NCBI GenBank assembly: GCA_019218445.1
Contig: JAHUUM010000004.1
Span: 1-64,000 of the forward strand
Origin: Weeksellaceae bacterium TAE3-ERU29
GTDB taxonomy: Bacteria; Bacteroidota; Bacteroidia; Flavobacteriales; Weeksellaceae
Length of the DNA stretch: 64,000 nt
Reading direction: 5' to 3'
Positions within the stretch are counted from its first letter, which is position 1; every line of letters starts with the position of its first letter. The position numbers were made by a program, and so were the translations under genes. Shown here one piece after another: positions 1-9,090 of this stretch. The notes under the pieces are model-generated. The model was not told the DNA's origin. It was given only the letters and a program-made list of their open reading frames with translations, and did not search any database.

Positions 1-324
1 ATCATAATAATAAAATCCATTTGCATCTATTTTAGATACTTTATCATTCGAACCTGAGTAGGTAGCTCCTTCTACATATACCATTGTTCCTTCTACTAAA
101 TTCCCATCAGCTATATTGGCTACTCGCTCTTTTGTTAACTTAGGAACTAATATTCCTTCGTTTGTTGTAGCATTTGTTGCTGCATTATCACTGCTAGGTC
201 GAATGTCTAATGTTGCCGATGGAGCTTCCACATTAATACCTACTGTTCCGTTTTGTTGTCCAAAAGCTATTACCCCTAGTCCCAAAAAGAACATTGTACT
301 TAAATTGTAAACTTGTTTTTTCAT
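1..324 (-). CDS. Secreted VGIN-type surface protein, N-terminal part (runs off the window)
   Basis: The frame is open for all 108 codons from the ATG at 324 to the window edge, so the 3' part lies outside. The product begins with a signal peptide (MKKQVYNL then a hydrophobic stretch ending near FGQ, about residue 23), followed by GTVGINVEAPSATLDI at about residues 26-41 and EGILVPKL around 58-65. This 'VGINxxxPxATLDI ... G(I/L)L(V/I)P' opening recurs in the proteins starting at 17983, 18619 (internally) and 58573, so it is one member of a local family of exported Bacteroidota proteins. Such openings are common in large secreted or tail-fibre-like Bacteroidota proteins of unknown function. It sits behind the phase-variable leader described at 416-985. 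The function of the missing part is unknown. Confidence 0.85.
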   Translation of the reverse strand, partial: MKKQVYNLSTMFFLGLGVIAFGQQNGTVGINVEAPSATLDIRPSSDNAATNATTNEGILVPKLTKERVANIADGNLVEGTMVYVEGATYSGSNDKVSKIDANGFYYYD

Positions 325-415
325 AATTCTTAAATTTTAATTGTTAATATTTATTTTGTTTATTGTTTTTTAGCTTTTTGATTTTAATTTTTTCATATGA
401 GACTCTGAAATAAAT

Positions 416-985
<570 letters not shown>

Positions 986-1001
986 TTACTTAATAATGAT
1001 G

Positions 1002-1034
1002 CAAATATAGAAATTATTTTTAGTTAATGAAAAA
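1002..1034 (-). promoter_or_regulatory. Promoter of leader copy 1
   Basis: The minus strand carries TATATTTG (1002-1009), a full match to the Bacteroidota -7 consensus TAnnTTTG, with TTTTTC 19 bases upstream (1029-1034) where TTTG is expected. Copy 2 has the same layout and spacing. The leader ORF ATG lies 16 bases downstream of the -7 element. Confidence 0.7.
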
Positions 1035-1087
1035 GTATTTTTTATAAACGTAATTTTTATTCTGTCTCTTAATGAAAAAGTTTTTTC

Positions 1088-1095
1088 TAAATTTG
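1088..1095 (+). promoter_or_regulatory. -7 promoter element for the CopD-like gene
   Basis: TAAATTTG matches TAnnTTTG and lies 25 bases before the ATG at 1121, divergent from the leader promoter at 1002-1034. No convincing -33 element is seen. Confidence 0.5.
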
Positions 1096-1120
1096 CCCGT
1101 GAAAATATTAATTTATAAGA

Positions 1121-1582
1121 ATGGCATTACATCATTTATATCTTATAATACATTTATTAAGTGCTACAATTTGGACAGGCGGACATTTGATTTTAGCTAT
1201 TGGAGTTTTGCCTAAAGCATTAAAGTATAGAGATTTTAAATATATTTATCAATTTGAAAAGCCGTATAGTGCTATCGGGATGCCTTCTCTATTATTTTTA
1301 GTGATAACGGGAGTATTAATGGCGTATGATTTCGGAATAAAAACAGGTGTTTGGTTTTCTTTTGCAACGCCTATGGAAACGGTGGTTTCCCTTAAGTTAA
1401 TATGTTTGTTAAGCACAGTTTGTTTCGCAATAAGTGCTAATATGCGATTAATCCCGAAGTTAAAAAAGGGAGATATGAGTAAGTTGAACGAAATGGCGGT
1501 ACATATAATATGCGTCACTTTACTGGGTGTGATCATGGTGATTTTGGGCAGTTTTATACGTTATGGCGGATTTATGTTATAA
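1121..1582 (+). CDS. CopD-like four-helix integral membrane protein
   Basis: The 153-residue product has four hydrophobic segments (about residues 4-29, 52-75, 88-106 and 127-150). It opens with LYLIIHLLSATIWTGGHLIL, the His- and Trp-containing first helix typical of the CopD-like family of small membrane proteins. In that family the conserved His residues are thought to bind metal or haem; the exact role is not established for flavobacterial members. It is read alone, ahead of typA with its own promoter. I am confident of the membrane topology and fairly confident of the family, but not of a copper function. Confidence 0.75.
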   Translation: MALHHLYLIIHLLSATIWTGGHLILAIGVLPKALKYRDFKYIYQFEKPYSAIGMPSLLFLVITGVLMAYDFGIKTGVWFSFATPMETVVSLKLICLLSTVCFAISANMRLIPKLKKGDMSKLNEMAVHIICVTLLGVIMVILGSFIRYGGFML

Positions 1583-1607
1583 AATATTGAAGTTAAATGA
1601 AAATTAA

Positions 1608-1639
1608 TTGCATATAAATCATTAAATAGCTTACTTTTG
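1608..1639 (+). promoter_or_regulatory. typA promoter
   Basis: TTG at 1608-1610 and TACTTTTG at 1632-1639 (TAnnTTTG) are spaced by 21 bases. Transcription should start near 1646, which excludes the TTG at 1637 as a start codon and supports the ATG at 1658. Confidence 0.65.
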
Positions 1640-1657
1640 CCGTGTCAAAATAAATTT

Positions 1658-3475
1658 ATGCAAAAAATTAGAAATATTGCGATTATCGCTCACGTTGACC
1701 ACGGTAAGACAACTTTGGTAGATAAAATCATGCATCACTGCGAGATTTTTAGAGATAATCAAGAAACAGGAGAGTTAATTTTAGATAATAATGATTTAGA
1801 AAGAGAAAGAGGAATCACTATTGTATCTAAAAATGTTTCTGTTAATTACAAAGGAACAAAAATAAACATTATAGACACTCCCGGTCACGCCGACTTTGGT
1901 GGGGAGGTTGAACGTGTTTTGAACATGGCAGACGGAGTACTACTTTTAGTAGATGCTTTTGAAGGTCCTATGCCACAAACTCGATTCGTATTACAAAAAG
2001 CAATCGACATGAAGTTAAAACCGATTGTTGTTGTAAATAAAGTAGATAAAGAAAACTGTACGCCGGAAGAAGTACATGAAAAAGTATTCGATTTAATGTA
2101 TGAATTGGGTGCAGAAGAATGGCAATTAGATTTCCCCACTATATATGGTTCTGCAAAGAACAACTGGATGAGTGAAGATTTTAGAAATCAAACAGATAGT
2201 ATAGAGCCGTTATTAGAAGCTGTAGTAGAACATATTCCTGCTCCTAAAGTAGATTTAGAAGGGACTCCGCAAATGCTGATAACTTCTTTAGACTTTTCAA
2301 CATTTACAGGGCGAATTGCTATCGGGCGTTTACGTAGAGGTACGTTAAAAGAAGGAATGCAGGTTTCTTTAGTAAAAAGAGACGGTAGCGTTACAAAAAC
2401 AAAAATAAAAGAATTACATATTTTTACAGGCTTAGGTAGAGCAAAGGTTGAAGAAGTAGAAGCCGGAGATATTTGTGCCGTTGTGGGGTTAGAAGGGTTT
2501 GAAATTGGGGATACTATTGCTGATATAGAGAATCCGGAAGCTTTAGAGTCTATCGCGATAGATGAGCCTACTATGAGTATGCTTTTTACTATTAATGACT
2601 CTCCATTCTTCGGGAAAGAAGGTAAATATGTAACTTCTCGACACATTAAAGAAAGATTAGAAAAAGAATTAGAAAAGAACTTGGCAATGAGAATTCAAAA
2701 AACGGGTTCTGCTGATAAGTTTATTGTATTTGGGCGTGGAGTAATGCACTTATCTGTTTTGATAGAAACTATGCGCAGAGAAGGTTATGAATTACAGATT
2801 GGTCAGCCACAAGTAATTATTAGAGAAATAGATGGTGTTAAATGTGAACCGATTGAGGAACTAACGATAGATTTACCGGAAACAGTATCCGGAAAAGCTG
2901 TAGAGTTTGTTACGCAAAGAAAAGGGGAACTTCTTTCTATGGAAAATAAAGGAGAAAGGATGGTTTGTGAATTCTTAATTCCATCAAGAGGAATAATAGG
3001 TCTTAGAAATCAGTTATTAACAGCAACCGCAGGAGAGGCTATAATGGCTCACCGCTTTAAAGAGTATCAACCAATGAAAGGAGATATTCCGGGAAGACAA
3101 AACGGATCTTTAATTTCTATGGAAACAGGGGAAGCTATTCCTTACTCATTAGATAAATTACAAGATAGAGGTACTTTCTTTGTAGATCCGGGAGAGAAAA
3201 TCTACGGAGGACAGGTGATCGGGGAAAATACGAGAGCAGATGATATGGTGATTAACGTTACTAAAACTAAAAAACTGACAAATGTAAGGTCTTCCGGTAC
3301 AGATGATAAAGCTAGAATTGTTCCGGCTAAGAAATTCTCTTTGGAAGAAGCCTTAGAATATATTCAAAAAGATGAATATGTAGAGGTTACACCGAATTCT
3401 TTGAGAATACGTAAAATCTTATTAACAGAAAGTGATAGAAAACGTGCCGGGAATGCTGCATTAAGCGGTAACTAA
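1658..3475 (+). CDS. typA: Translational GTPase TypA/BipA
   Basis: A ribosome-binding GTPase of the elongation-factor-G superfamily, 605 residues from the chosen ATG, the normal family length. The G motifs are clear: AHVDHGKTT near residue 10, RGITI in switch I, DTPGHADF and NKVDK. Domain II follows, then the EF-G III/V-like regions and the TypA-specific C-terminal domain with GRQNGSLISMETG. In characterised bacteria TypA supports 50S subunit assembly and growth under cold or stress. A longer reading from a TTG at 1637 was rejected because that codon is part of the -7 promoter element. It is monocistronic, ending at the palindromic terminator at 3496. Confidence 0.97.
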   Translation: MQKIRNIAIIAHVDHGKTTLVDKIMHHCEIFRDNQETGELILDNNDLERERGITIVSKNVSVNYKGTKINIIDTPGHADFGGEVERVLNMADGVLLLVDAFEGPMPQTRFVLQKAIDMKLKPIVVVNKVDKENCTPEEVHEKVFDLMYELGAEEWQLDFPTIYGSAKNNWMSEDFRNQTDSIEPLLEAVVEHIPAPKVDLEGTPQMLITSLDFSTFTGRIAIGRLRRGTLKEGMQVSLVKRDGSVTKTKIKELHIFTGLGRAKVEEVEAGDICAVVGLEGFEIGDTIADIENPEALESIAIDEPTMSMLFTINDSPFFGKEGKYVTSRHIKERLEKELEKNLAMRIQKTGSADKFIVFGRGVMHLSVLIETMRREGYELQIGQPQVIIREIDGVKCEPIEELTIDLPETVSGKAVEFVTQRKGELLSMENKGERMVCEFLIPSRGIIGLRNQLLTATAGEAIMAHRFKEYQPMKGDIPGRQNGSLISMETGEAIPYSLDKLQDRGTFFVDPGEKIYGGQVIGENTRADDMVINVTKTKKLTNVRSSGTDDKARIVPAKKFSLEEALEYIQKDEYVEVTPNSLRIRKILLTESDRKRAGNAALSGN

Positions 3476-3495
3476 AATATAGAATAAATTTTAAT

Positions 3496-3530
3496 AAAAA
3501 ATCCGTTTCAAATTTGAAACGGATTTTTTA
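3496..3530. terminator. Bidirectional terminator between typA and the 3563 gene
   Basis: A perfect 24-base palindrome (3501-3524; arm ATCCGTTTCAAA) is flanked by A runs on the left and T runs on the right, so it can serve both convergent genes. Confidence 0.9.
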
Positions 3531-3562
3531 TATTATTTTGCTCAGAGCAAAGTTTTTAAATA

Positions 3563-3880
3563 CTATTTTTCTTTCATCGGAATTTCTCGCATAAGTTCAG
3601 GATCCTGAGCGGCCTCTGCTCCTACGCTATCTACCATTGTTCCTTTCACTCCATCATTTGCCTCTATAATATACAAAATCATATTATCTTCAGGGCTCGT
3701 CATTCCTTCAAAACGGAAATCAGCAATAATCAATAATTCTTTAGGCTGATAGTTCTTATCTTTCCCATAAGCGATAATTTCCCCATCTTTTGTATCAAAC
3801 TGAGTAGTGTATCCTTTTTTTAAAAAATAATTCTGTGCTTCTGAAAGTGTATCAAAACTTAACTTATTCATTTTTTCCAT
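3563..3880 (-). CDS. Small conserved Bacteroidota protein of unknown function
   Basis: A 105-residue cytoplasmic protein without signal peptide or membrane segments. Its hallmarks are an N-terminal 'LSFDTLSEAQNYFLKKGYT', then YRFEGMTNP-like ADFRFEGMTSPEDNMILYII and DGVKGTMVDSVGAEA. I recognise this as a short family widespread in Bacteroidota that databases often label 'phosphoribosylpyrophosphate synthetase'; it is far too short for that enzyme and has none of its motifs, so I treat the label as an error. It converges on typA across a shared terminator. A start at 3871 (MNKLSF) is equally possible. Confidence 0.75.
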   Translation of the reverse strand: MEKMNKLSFDTLSEAQNYFLKKGYTTQFDTKDGEIIAYGKDKNYQPKELLIIADFRFEGMTSPEDNMILYIIEANDGVKGTMVDSVGAEAAQDPELMREIPMKEK

Positions 3881-4029
3881 AATCTTTTTATTTAAAAAAC
3901 GTCAAAAATTATACCTAAAAATTTTCACACGATAATGTAGATTAAAACATAACTAACTCATTGTTCATTTTGTTTGAAATAAGAATAAAACCTTATTGTT
4001 TTTGTAATAAAACATATTCTGCTTTCGCA

Positions 4030-4579
4030 GACTTTCCCTCAAAGAGAAAATTAGAATAGTAGCAGAGGTTAAATTACTTCCAAAATAGTCCCTGAGGAAA
4101 GTCTTCTGAAGACTTGGAAAAGGAGTATGTGATATCGGAGAGCACTCTCGAAAAATATCATAATGCACAACGGGTATAAAGATGTCAAGAAAAGAAAATT
4201 ATAGAAGAAACTAAAGCTCATGAAAAGTAAAAATAAAACAGGTGGATCCAGAAACGAAAAGTTAAGCGAAGCAGATGAGATTTCTATTTTACAGAAACAA
4301 ATTAAAATACGTAGAGATGGCACAGGACAATTCTCTGAGTAAGGCAGAAGCGAGATAGCAGAAAATGAATTAAATCAAATTGAAGTTATAGAAAAGTTTT
4401 TGCCGGAGCACTTACCTGAAGAGGATGTTGTAGCAAGAAATAACTAAAATTATTGAAGAATCCAGAGCTTCTGAAATGAAGGGTATGGGAAAATAATGAA
4501 GTTAGCTAATGAGCGTTTAGCAGGAAAAGCATACAGAAAAGTAATTGTAGATGCTGTGAAAAAACAGCTGGATAAATAA
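4030..4579 (+). pseudogene. Decayed yqeY (GatB/YqeY-domain protein)
   Basis: Pieces of a YqeY protein can be read in order, but in different frames and broken by stops: SLKEKI with AEVKLLPK near 4033-4085; EKLSEADEISILQKQIKIRR from about 4250 to a TAA at 4340; AENELNQIEVIEKFLPEHLP around 4355-4420; SEMKGMGK near 4467-4493; and KLANERLAGKAYRKVIVDAV running to the TAA at 4577-4579. The order and the 'IEVIxKFLPxxL', 'MKxMGK' and 'LAGKA' motifs match the intact family, whose members are about 150 residues and cytoplasmic. At least four frameshifts or stops make it non-functional. The exact 5' end is uncertain. Minus-strand frames over this stretch have no recognisable content. Confidence 0.75.
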
Positions 4580-4638
4580 AATATTTCTTGATAAAGAGAT
4601 ATTTTGATAGTCTTCCACAAAATGAATAAATTAAAAAG

Positions 4639-4672
4639 CAAAGCTTAGATTTTATAATCTGAGTCTTTTTTT
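4639..4672 (+). terminator. Terminator behind the yqeY remnant
   Basis: AAGCTTAGATT pairs with AATCTGAGTCTT with one bulge and is followed by a T run. It is a leftover of the decayed gene. Between here and 4871 I see no gene, repeat or clear site. Confidence 0.55.
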
Positions 4673-4871
4673 AATAAGCATATATTGATTTAAATCGGTA
4701 ATTTATTAGGTTGCTTTTAGTAGATATACCGTTAAGAACTTCTATTTTCATATGAGTGAATACCGAGTCTCACCAAAATCATATGTTTTAAAAGTTCATT
4801 TTTGTCTATCATATCATGTAATGTTTTAATTTAATAAAGAAAATTATACAGTATCAATTTTCTAAAATAGA

Positions 4872-4899
4872 AAAGAGTTGGGAAAAAACCCAACTCTTT
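4872..4899 (-). terminator. Terminator of the SusC/SusD operon
   Basis: AAAGAGTTGGG and CCCAACTCTTT form a perfect 11-bp stem around six bases, followed by a T-rich stretch on the minus strand, 34 bases after the last stop codon of the operon. Confidence 0.85.
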
Positions 4900-4933
4900 A
4901 TATTAAAAACAGTTTTATGGTCTGCTTATAGAT

Positions 4934-6643
4934 TTAATCATTATCCTTAACTAATCTAACGTACATTCTATATTTCTGAGCGTCTATATTTCTTTCTATT
5001 CCGGTTCTCTTAGCAGAAAATGCTCTCTGATAATTTCCTTTTGATCTGAAAGAGGTTTTTTCCGTAGAAGTCCAAATATAAGTATATGCTCCCTCGCCTT
5101 TAAAGCCTCCATTATAAGAAGCATCTTTGTAGTAACCCCCATATTTTATTGAGGTTTTTATTTCATTTGTAGGTTTTACTCCTGGTGCTTGATACGGCTG
5201 ATCTAAAGCAATAAACTTGTTCATTGTGTTTCCCCTATTTTTGTACCCGGTTGTGTTAATTTGTCCATCTTCCATGCCACTAAGCTTTTCTAATTTTTGC
5301 CAATCTTCATCTGTAGCAACATGCCATCCTTTAGGTACGATATCTTTAAAAGTATAAACATTATAAAGTACGCCGTATTTACTGTAATTAGGAGAAGCCA
5401 TTAACTCTTCTTTATTACTTGGGTTCTCAACCTCATATACAGAGCATATTTTCATATTGCCTTCAGAATCTTGCTCTTGCACGTAAGGAATATATGCAAG
5501 GTTTTCTGCTAACCATGTAGTCCCGTTTATTTTCACAGTTTTATAAACTTTATTATCTCGTTTGTCTTCCCAAGTTCCTTCTTCTATGGTGATGTTTCCT
5601 GTAACAGGAAGAGCTTTTGTGGTAATTTTAAATACTTTACTTTCAGCTTTTCCTCCGCTTTCGTCTTTTGTTACAACTTTTGCCCAGTAATCAGTTTTGT
5701 AATCTAACCCTGTTGCTGTATAAGTTAACTGAGTAAGATTAGAAGCTTTTATATCATCATTTGTAAATGTATTGTTTGTACTTAGATAAAAATCATATAT
5801 TAATTTTTCATCTCTTAGTGTCCCGTTTTCGGAGATTCTATCAGGATCTTCTGAAGCTTTCCATTCAAAAACAACGGTTACTTTATCATCTGTAAAGGTT
5901 TGTTTGGGCATATCCTTTATTTCTGCCGGAGTAGGAGGAGTGTTTGGTGTTGTAAACATAAATATTTTACTTTCCGCAACCACTTCTTTTCCTTCCATGG
6001 CTTTTACTGTCCAATAATATTTTCCGTTACCTTTAAGATTAGTCAATTCTATTTCTGTTTCTTTTATATCTGTTTTAAATGGTGTTGAAAATTCATCAGA
6101 GCCATTTCTAAGGAATACAGTATAAGTAACATCTTTATTATAAACAGAATTTCTTTTCACCTCCCACTTAATTTTAGTATGGTTTGTGTCTAAAGTGGCT
6201 TTATTTTGAGGCTCTAAAAGAGTTATTTTTAAATTTTCATCTATTGTTGTAAAGTTTTGTACTTCTGATTCGCTTTTGTTTTTTTTCTTATCATAAGCTA
6301 TAACTTTCCAGTAGTATTTGGTGGCTCTTTCTAAGTCTATATTATTGAAAGCATAGGACAGCTGATGAATATCTATAGCTTTAAAGATATCATCTCCGCT
6401 GAAATTCTCACTTTTAGATACATATATCTCGTAAGTGACAGCTTCTTTTTCAGGATCTACACTTTCCTCCCATTTAAAAGTTGGTTTTGTTTCAACTTCC
6501 ATTGCACCTTGTGCAGGGGTTGTTAATTTGGGTTTAGAAGGTGGTTGGTTTTCTGCAGGTGTTTCTGTGGAGTCTCCACAAGAATAGATAGCTATAATAG
6601 CTAAAATACCCATTAATAATAGTTTTAAATTTTTCATATTCAT
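4934..6643 (-). CDS. Lipoprotein with FN3-like repeats and a Fib_succ_major C-terminal domain
   Basis: A 569-residue exported lipoprotein. The signal peptide ends in a lipobox (AIYSCGD, Cys near residue 22). Three FN3-like repeats of about 95-100 residues follow, each with a 'P.F.W..S.DPE...YEIYVS' opening and a 'YYWKVIAYDKKKN(K)SES' closing. The last 180 residues read as a Fibrobacter succinogenes major paralogous domain (INGTTWLAENLAY, PKGWHVATDEDWQKLE, WTSTEKT), a module common on the Bacteroidota surface. It is the last gene of the SusC/SusD operon, 16 bases after the DUF4302 gene, where such accessory surface lipoproteins often bind substrate. The substrate is unknown. Translation may start at the first or the third codon (MNMKN). 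Confidence 0.8.
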   Translation of the reverse strand: MNMKNLKLLLMGILAIIAIYSCGDSTETPAENQPPSKPKLTTPAQGAMEVETKPTFKWEESVDPEKEAVTYEIYVSKSENFSGDDIFKAIDIHQLSYAFNNIDLERATKYYWKVIAYDKKKNKSESEVQNFTTIDENLKITLLEPQNKATLDTNHTKIKWEVKRNSVYNKDVTYTVFLRNGSDEFSTPFKTDIKETEIELTNLKGNGKYYWTVKAMEGKEVVAESKIFMFTTPNTPPTPAEIKDMPKQTFTDDKVTVVFEWKASEDPDRISENGTLRDEKLIYDFYLSTNNTFTNDDIKASNLTQLTYTATGLDYKTDYWAKVVTKDESGGKAESKVFKITTKALPVTGNITIEEGTWEDKRDNKVYKTVKINGTTWLAENLAYIPYVQEQDSEGNMKICSVYEVENPSNKEELMASPNYSKYGVLYNVYTFKDIVPKGWHVATDEDWQKLEKLSGMEDGQINTTGYKNRGNTMNKFIALDQPYQAPGVKPTNEIKTSIKYGGYYKDASYNGGFKGEGAYTYIWTSTEKTSFRSKGNYQRAFSAKRTGIERNIDAQKYRMYVRLVKDND

Positions 6644-6659
6644 ATTTTTAGTTATAAAA

Positions 6660-8069
6660 TTATTTTAATCTTGTATAGAAGTAATCTTCTTTTGGGTTTG
6701 CTTGAGAGATGAAATCCCAATCTATTTGTCCGGATTCTATTGTTCGTTTAATATACCAGCCTTCTTGATTACATATATAGCTTACTAAATCATCAAACTT
6801 AGGGTTGCCTTTTATTGATTCGATGATAGGTTCTGCTTTCTCTCCTTTTTTAGGCACGCATATATACCCTTCTTTTCTTTTGAATCTAACTCTGTCTTCT
6901 TTTAGTTTCTCTATTTCTAAAGGGATAAAATAGAAATAAAACTGGTCTACTTCTTCAAAAGAGAATAATAATCCATCTCCTAATTTATCTCCTAATTCAT
7001 AGTCATGATTGTACGAGTCATCTAAAACAGGGTTACCGTATTTATCAAAAAGAGGAATTCTTTGGTTATAATCTGTCACTATCACCATTCCTTTAATCTT
7101 TGGAATAGCTTGTCTCATTGCTTTATATTTTTGACTTGGCTTTCCGAAACTGGCTTTCATCCAAAGGGCATAGTTGTCTTTAAACTCATCCACAACACCG
7201 GGAACATAATATACCGGTAAATCTGTGCAATAAATATATCCTTGCAAGTCACTTCCGGCTATTTCGTATCGTTTTTTTGCAGTATTATATGTGAAGAATT
7301 GTATCTCATGTCCGTTTATCTTTATTGGCGTGCTTAAGCCCATTTCTGTATGTGTAAAGTAGAGCATTTTTCTTCCTTGTGAGAATTGTCCTTTATAATT
7401 AAAAGCATAATCTCCAACTCTTGCAATGGAGCTTAAATCTAACCCTATTGAAACAGGAGATTGTTCTGACGCATCCTCTAATCCGGCTGTAATCGCCACA
7501 TTCATATATCTTGCGGTTCTTTCTTGGGCTAAATAATTTATAAATTCTTGAATTTTTGCAAAGTCTTTATATTCTTCTTTAGCTTTTTTCAGAATTAATT
7601 TTCCTTTATAATCTTTCCCTTCTAATATAATTTCATTTTTAGCATCATTTATAGATCTAAAATTGAACTCAATATCTCCACCATACCCATTTGGTGCTTT
7701 TGGATTAGGGTAACTAAATATAGTTAAATTCTCATTAAATGTATTAAATACTAATTCAATGTCACCTTCTGCCATAAGTTTATATTCACTGGTTATAGGT
7801 GTTTTTAAATCCGGGGAGTGGAATTTAACGGTATTGTCTTCAGAAAAATAAACTATTTGGTAAGACATGTATTCTACATTTGCACCCATGGAATAACTCA
7901 TTTGCCAACCATACGGAGCATCTGTAAGGGCTTCTTTATAATCTTTTAAAGTTGCTCGAACTCTCTCATCAGGTAACTTGTCGAATTTATTGTCAAAATC
8001 ATTATCCTTGCAAGAGAAAATTACTAAACTCAAAAAAAGTAATGTTGTTATTTTAGATAAATGTTTCAT
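6660..8069 (-). CDS. DUF4302-type lipoprotein
   Basis: A 469-residue lipoprotein with a lipobox (VIFSCKD, Cys near 20) and an opening typical of DUF4302: ERVRATLKDYKEALTDAPYGW at about residues 35-55, then a beta-rich region with YQIVYFSEDNTVKF and NLTIFSY. I recognise the family from its constant company with SusC/SusD and Mx1 metallopeptidase genes, as here; its biochemical role is not known. It starts three bases after the metallopeptidase gene stops, so the two are surely co-transcribed and possibly translationally coupled. It is likely surface exposed or in the outer membrane and may bind the ligand or help to process it. Confidence 0.8.
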   Translation of the reverse strand: MKHLSKITTLLFLSLVIFSCKDNDFDNKFDKLPDERVRATLKDYKEALTDAPYGWQMSYSMGANVEYMSYQIVYFSEDNTVKFHSPDLKTPITSEYKLMAEGDIELVFNTFNENLTIFSYPNPKAPNGYGGDIEFNFRSINDAKNEIILEGKDYKGKLILKKAKEEYKDFAKIQEFINYLAQERTARYMNVAITAGLEDASEQSPVSIGLDLSSIARVGDYAFNYKGQFSQGRKMLYFTHTEMGLSTPIKINGHEIQFFTYNTAKKRYEIAGSDLQGYIYCTDLPVYYVPGVVDEFKDNYALWMKASFGKPSQKYKAMRQAIPKIKGMVIVTDYNQRIPLFDKYGNPVLDDSYNHDYELGDKLGDGLLFSFEEVDQFYFYFIPLEIEKLKEDRVRFKRKEGYICVPKKGEKAEPIIESIKGNPKFDDLVSYICNQEGWYIKRTIESGQIDWDFISQANPKEDYFYTRLK

Positions 8070-8072
8070 AAT

Positions 8073-9080
8073 TTAGTCTTTGTTTTTAGAGTTTTCTAAT
8101 ATTAGCTCGTTGGTGGCTTCTTCTATTTTTCCTTGTAGTTTAAATAAATCAATGTCCCATACGTCTTTATAGTAATTGTTTACTATATTGATTTTTTTAA
8201 GCATTATATCTAATCCTATAGGAGCAGCTTGGTCTTGAACCAGTTTTAAAGAGCCGTCACTTTTTTGTTGTGTAGAAATACCAAACATATATAGCTTTAA
8301 CTGAAAATCAGAGAGTTTTTTTGTAACTATTTCTCCTGTAATTATTCCGTATTGGTCTTTTTCCGGAACATTTTTATCTACCGGGTTATTACTGTTTTGT
8401 ACTGTAGATAAAATTGTAGCTACAACTTCCACAAAATCCTCATATTCATTAAGCATACTGTAGGGGGAAATAAAGCCTAAGGTATTTGCTTGCTGTTCTG
8501 AAAAGTTATACCAAGCTCCTGTATATCTCCCTTTAGATAAAGCTCTATAGTCTGGGCTAAAGGCAACTTTTTGGTGTAAAATATGAGAGAATTCGTGGTG
8601 CATTGTATGGAATGAACTTGTCATTTTATCTAAGTCTAAATTATCAAAAGAGTCCACATCAAATATGGTGATTTTTCTACCGCCTTCTGCTAATCCCAAA
8701 GTTTTTGTTCCGTCCTCGTTGTACTGAGGCGTTCCCACCAAATAAATTAATTTAGGAACATAAGTTTTAATGAATTTTTCTCCACCCACTTCTTCATAAG
8801 GTTTAATCCATATTTTATAAAGGGCTTTCATAAACTGTTCTGCCTTTTCCTTTCTTGGAGGTGTAACATGGAAAGAGTTGTCTATTTCTGAATCATCCCA
8901 TTTCCATTTTACCTCAATATTATAAGGTTTTGTAAAGGTATCATAAAGCCATTGATCGAAATCGCTTTTATGAGTATCTTCAACATAGATTACGCTTTCG
9001 TCTCTTATTTCGTCGTTGTTATTACAAGTAATAAGCGTGAATGTGAGAGCAATTAATGTTATTTTATATAATGTTTTCAT
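8073..9080 (-). CDS. Mx1-type zinc metallopeptidase lipoprotein
   Basis: A 335-residue lipoprotein (lipobox LITCNN, Cys near 19) carrying HHEFSHILHQ, a zinc-binding HExxH motif, at about residue 162. The flanking LAEGGRKITIFDV and the later YSMLNEYEDFVEVVA, which supplies further acidic residues, fit the putative zinc-binding metallopeptidase family Peptidase_Mx1. Members sit in SusC/SusD operons and are thought to act on protein or peptide substrates at the cell surface; no substrate has been shown to my knowledge. Here it lies 10 bases after susD, suggesting that this locus takes up peptides or a protein-bound nutrient rather than a glycan. Confidence 0.85.
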   Translation of the reverse strand: MKTLYKITLIALTFTLITCNNNDEIRDESVIYVEDTHKSDFDQWLYDTFTKPYNIEVKWKWDDSEIDNSFHVTPPRKEKAEQFMKALYKIWIKPYEEVGGEKFIKTYVPKLIYLVGTPQYNEDGTKTLGLAEGGRKITIFDVDSFDNLDLDKMTSSFHTMHHEFSHILHQKVAFSPDYRALSKGRYTGAWYNFSEQQANTLGFISPYSMLNEYEDFVEVVATILSTVQNSNNPVDKNVPEKDQYGIITGEIVTKKLSDFQLKLYMFGISTQQKSDGSLKLVQDQAAPIGLDIMLKKINIVNNYYKDVWDIDLFKLQGKIEEATNELILENSKNKD

Positions 9081-9090
9081 GTTAAGTTTT

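Noticed and set aside
116-310. A plus-strand frame of 64 codons at the window start
   Set aside because: It is the reverse of the VGIN protein gene, whose minus-strand frame is open for all 108 codons and has a signal peptide and the family motif.
1637-1657. A TTG start for typA, adding seven residues
   Set aside because: The codon belongs to the -7 promoter element TACTTTTG; the family begins at the ATG at 1658.
3965-4641. Minus-strand frames over the yqeY remnant
   Set aside because: Low-complexity hydrophobic translations with no recognisable content; the plus strand shows ordered YqeY pieces.
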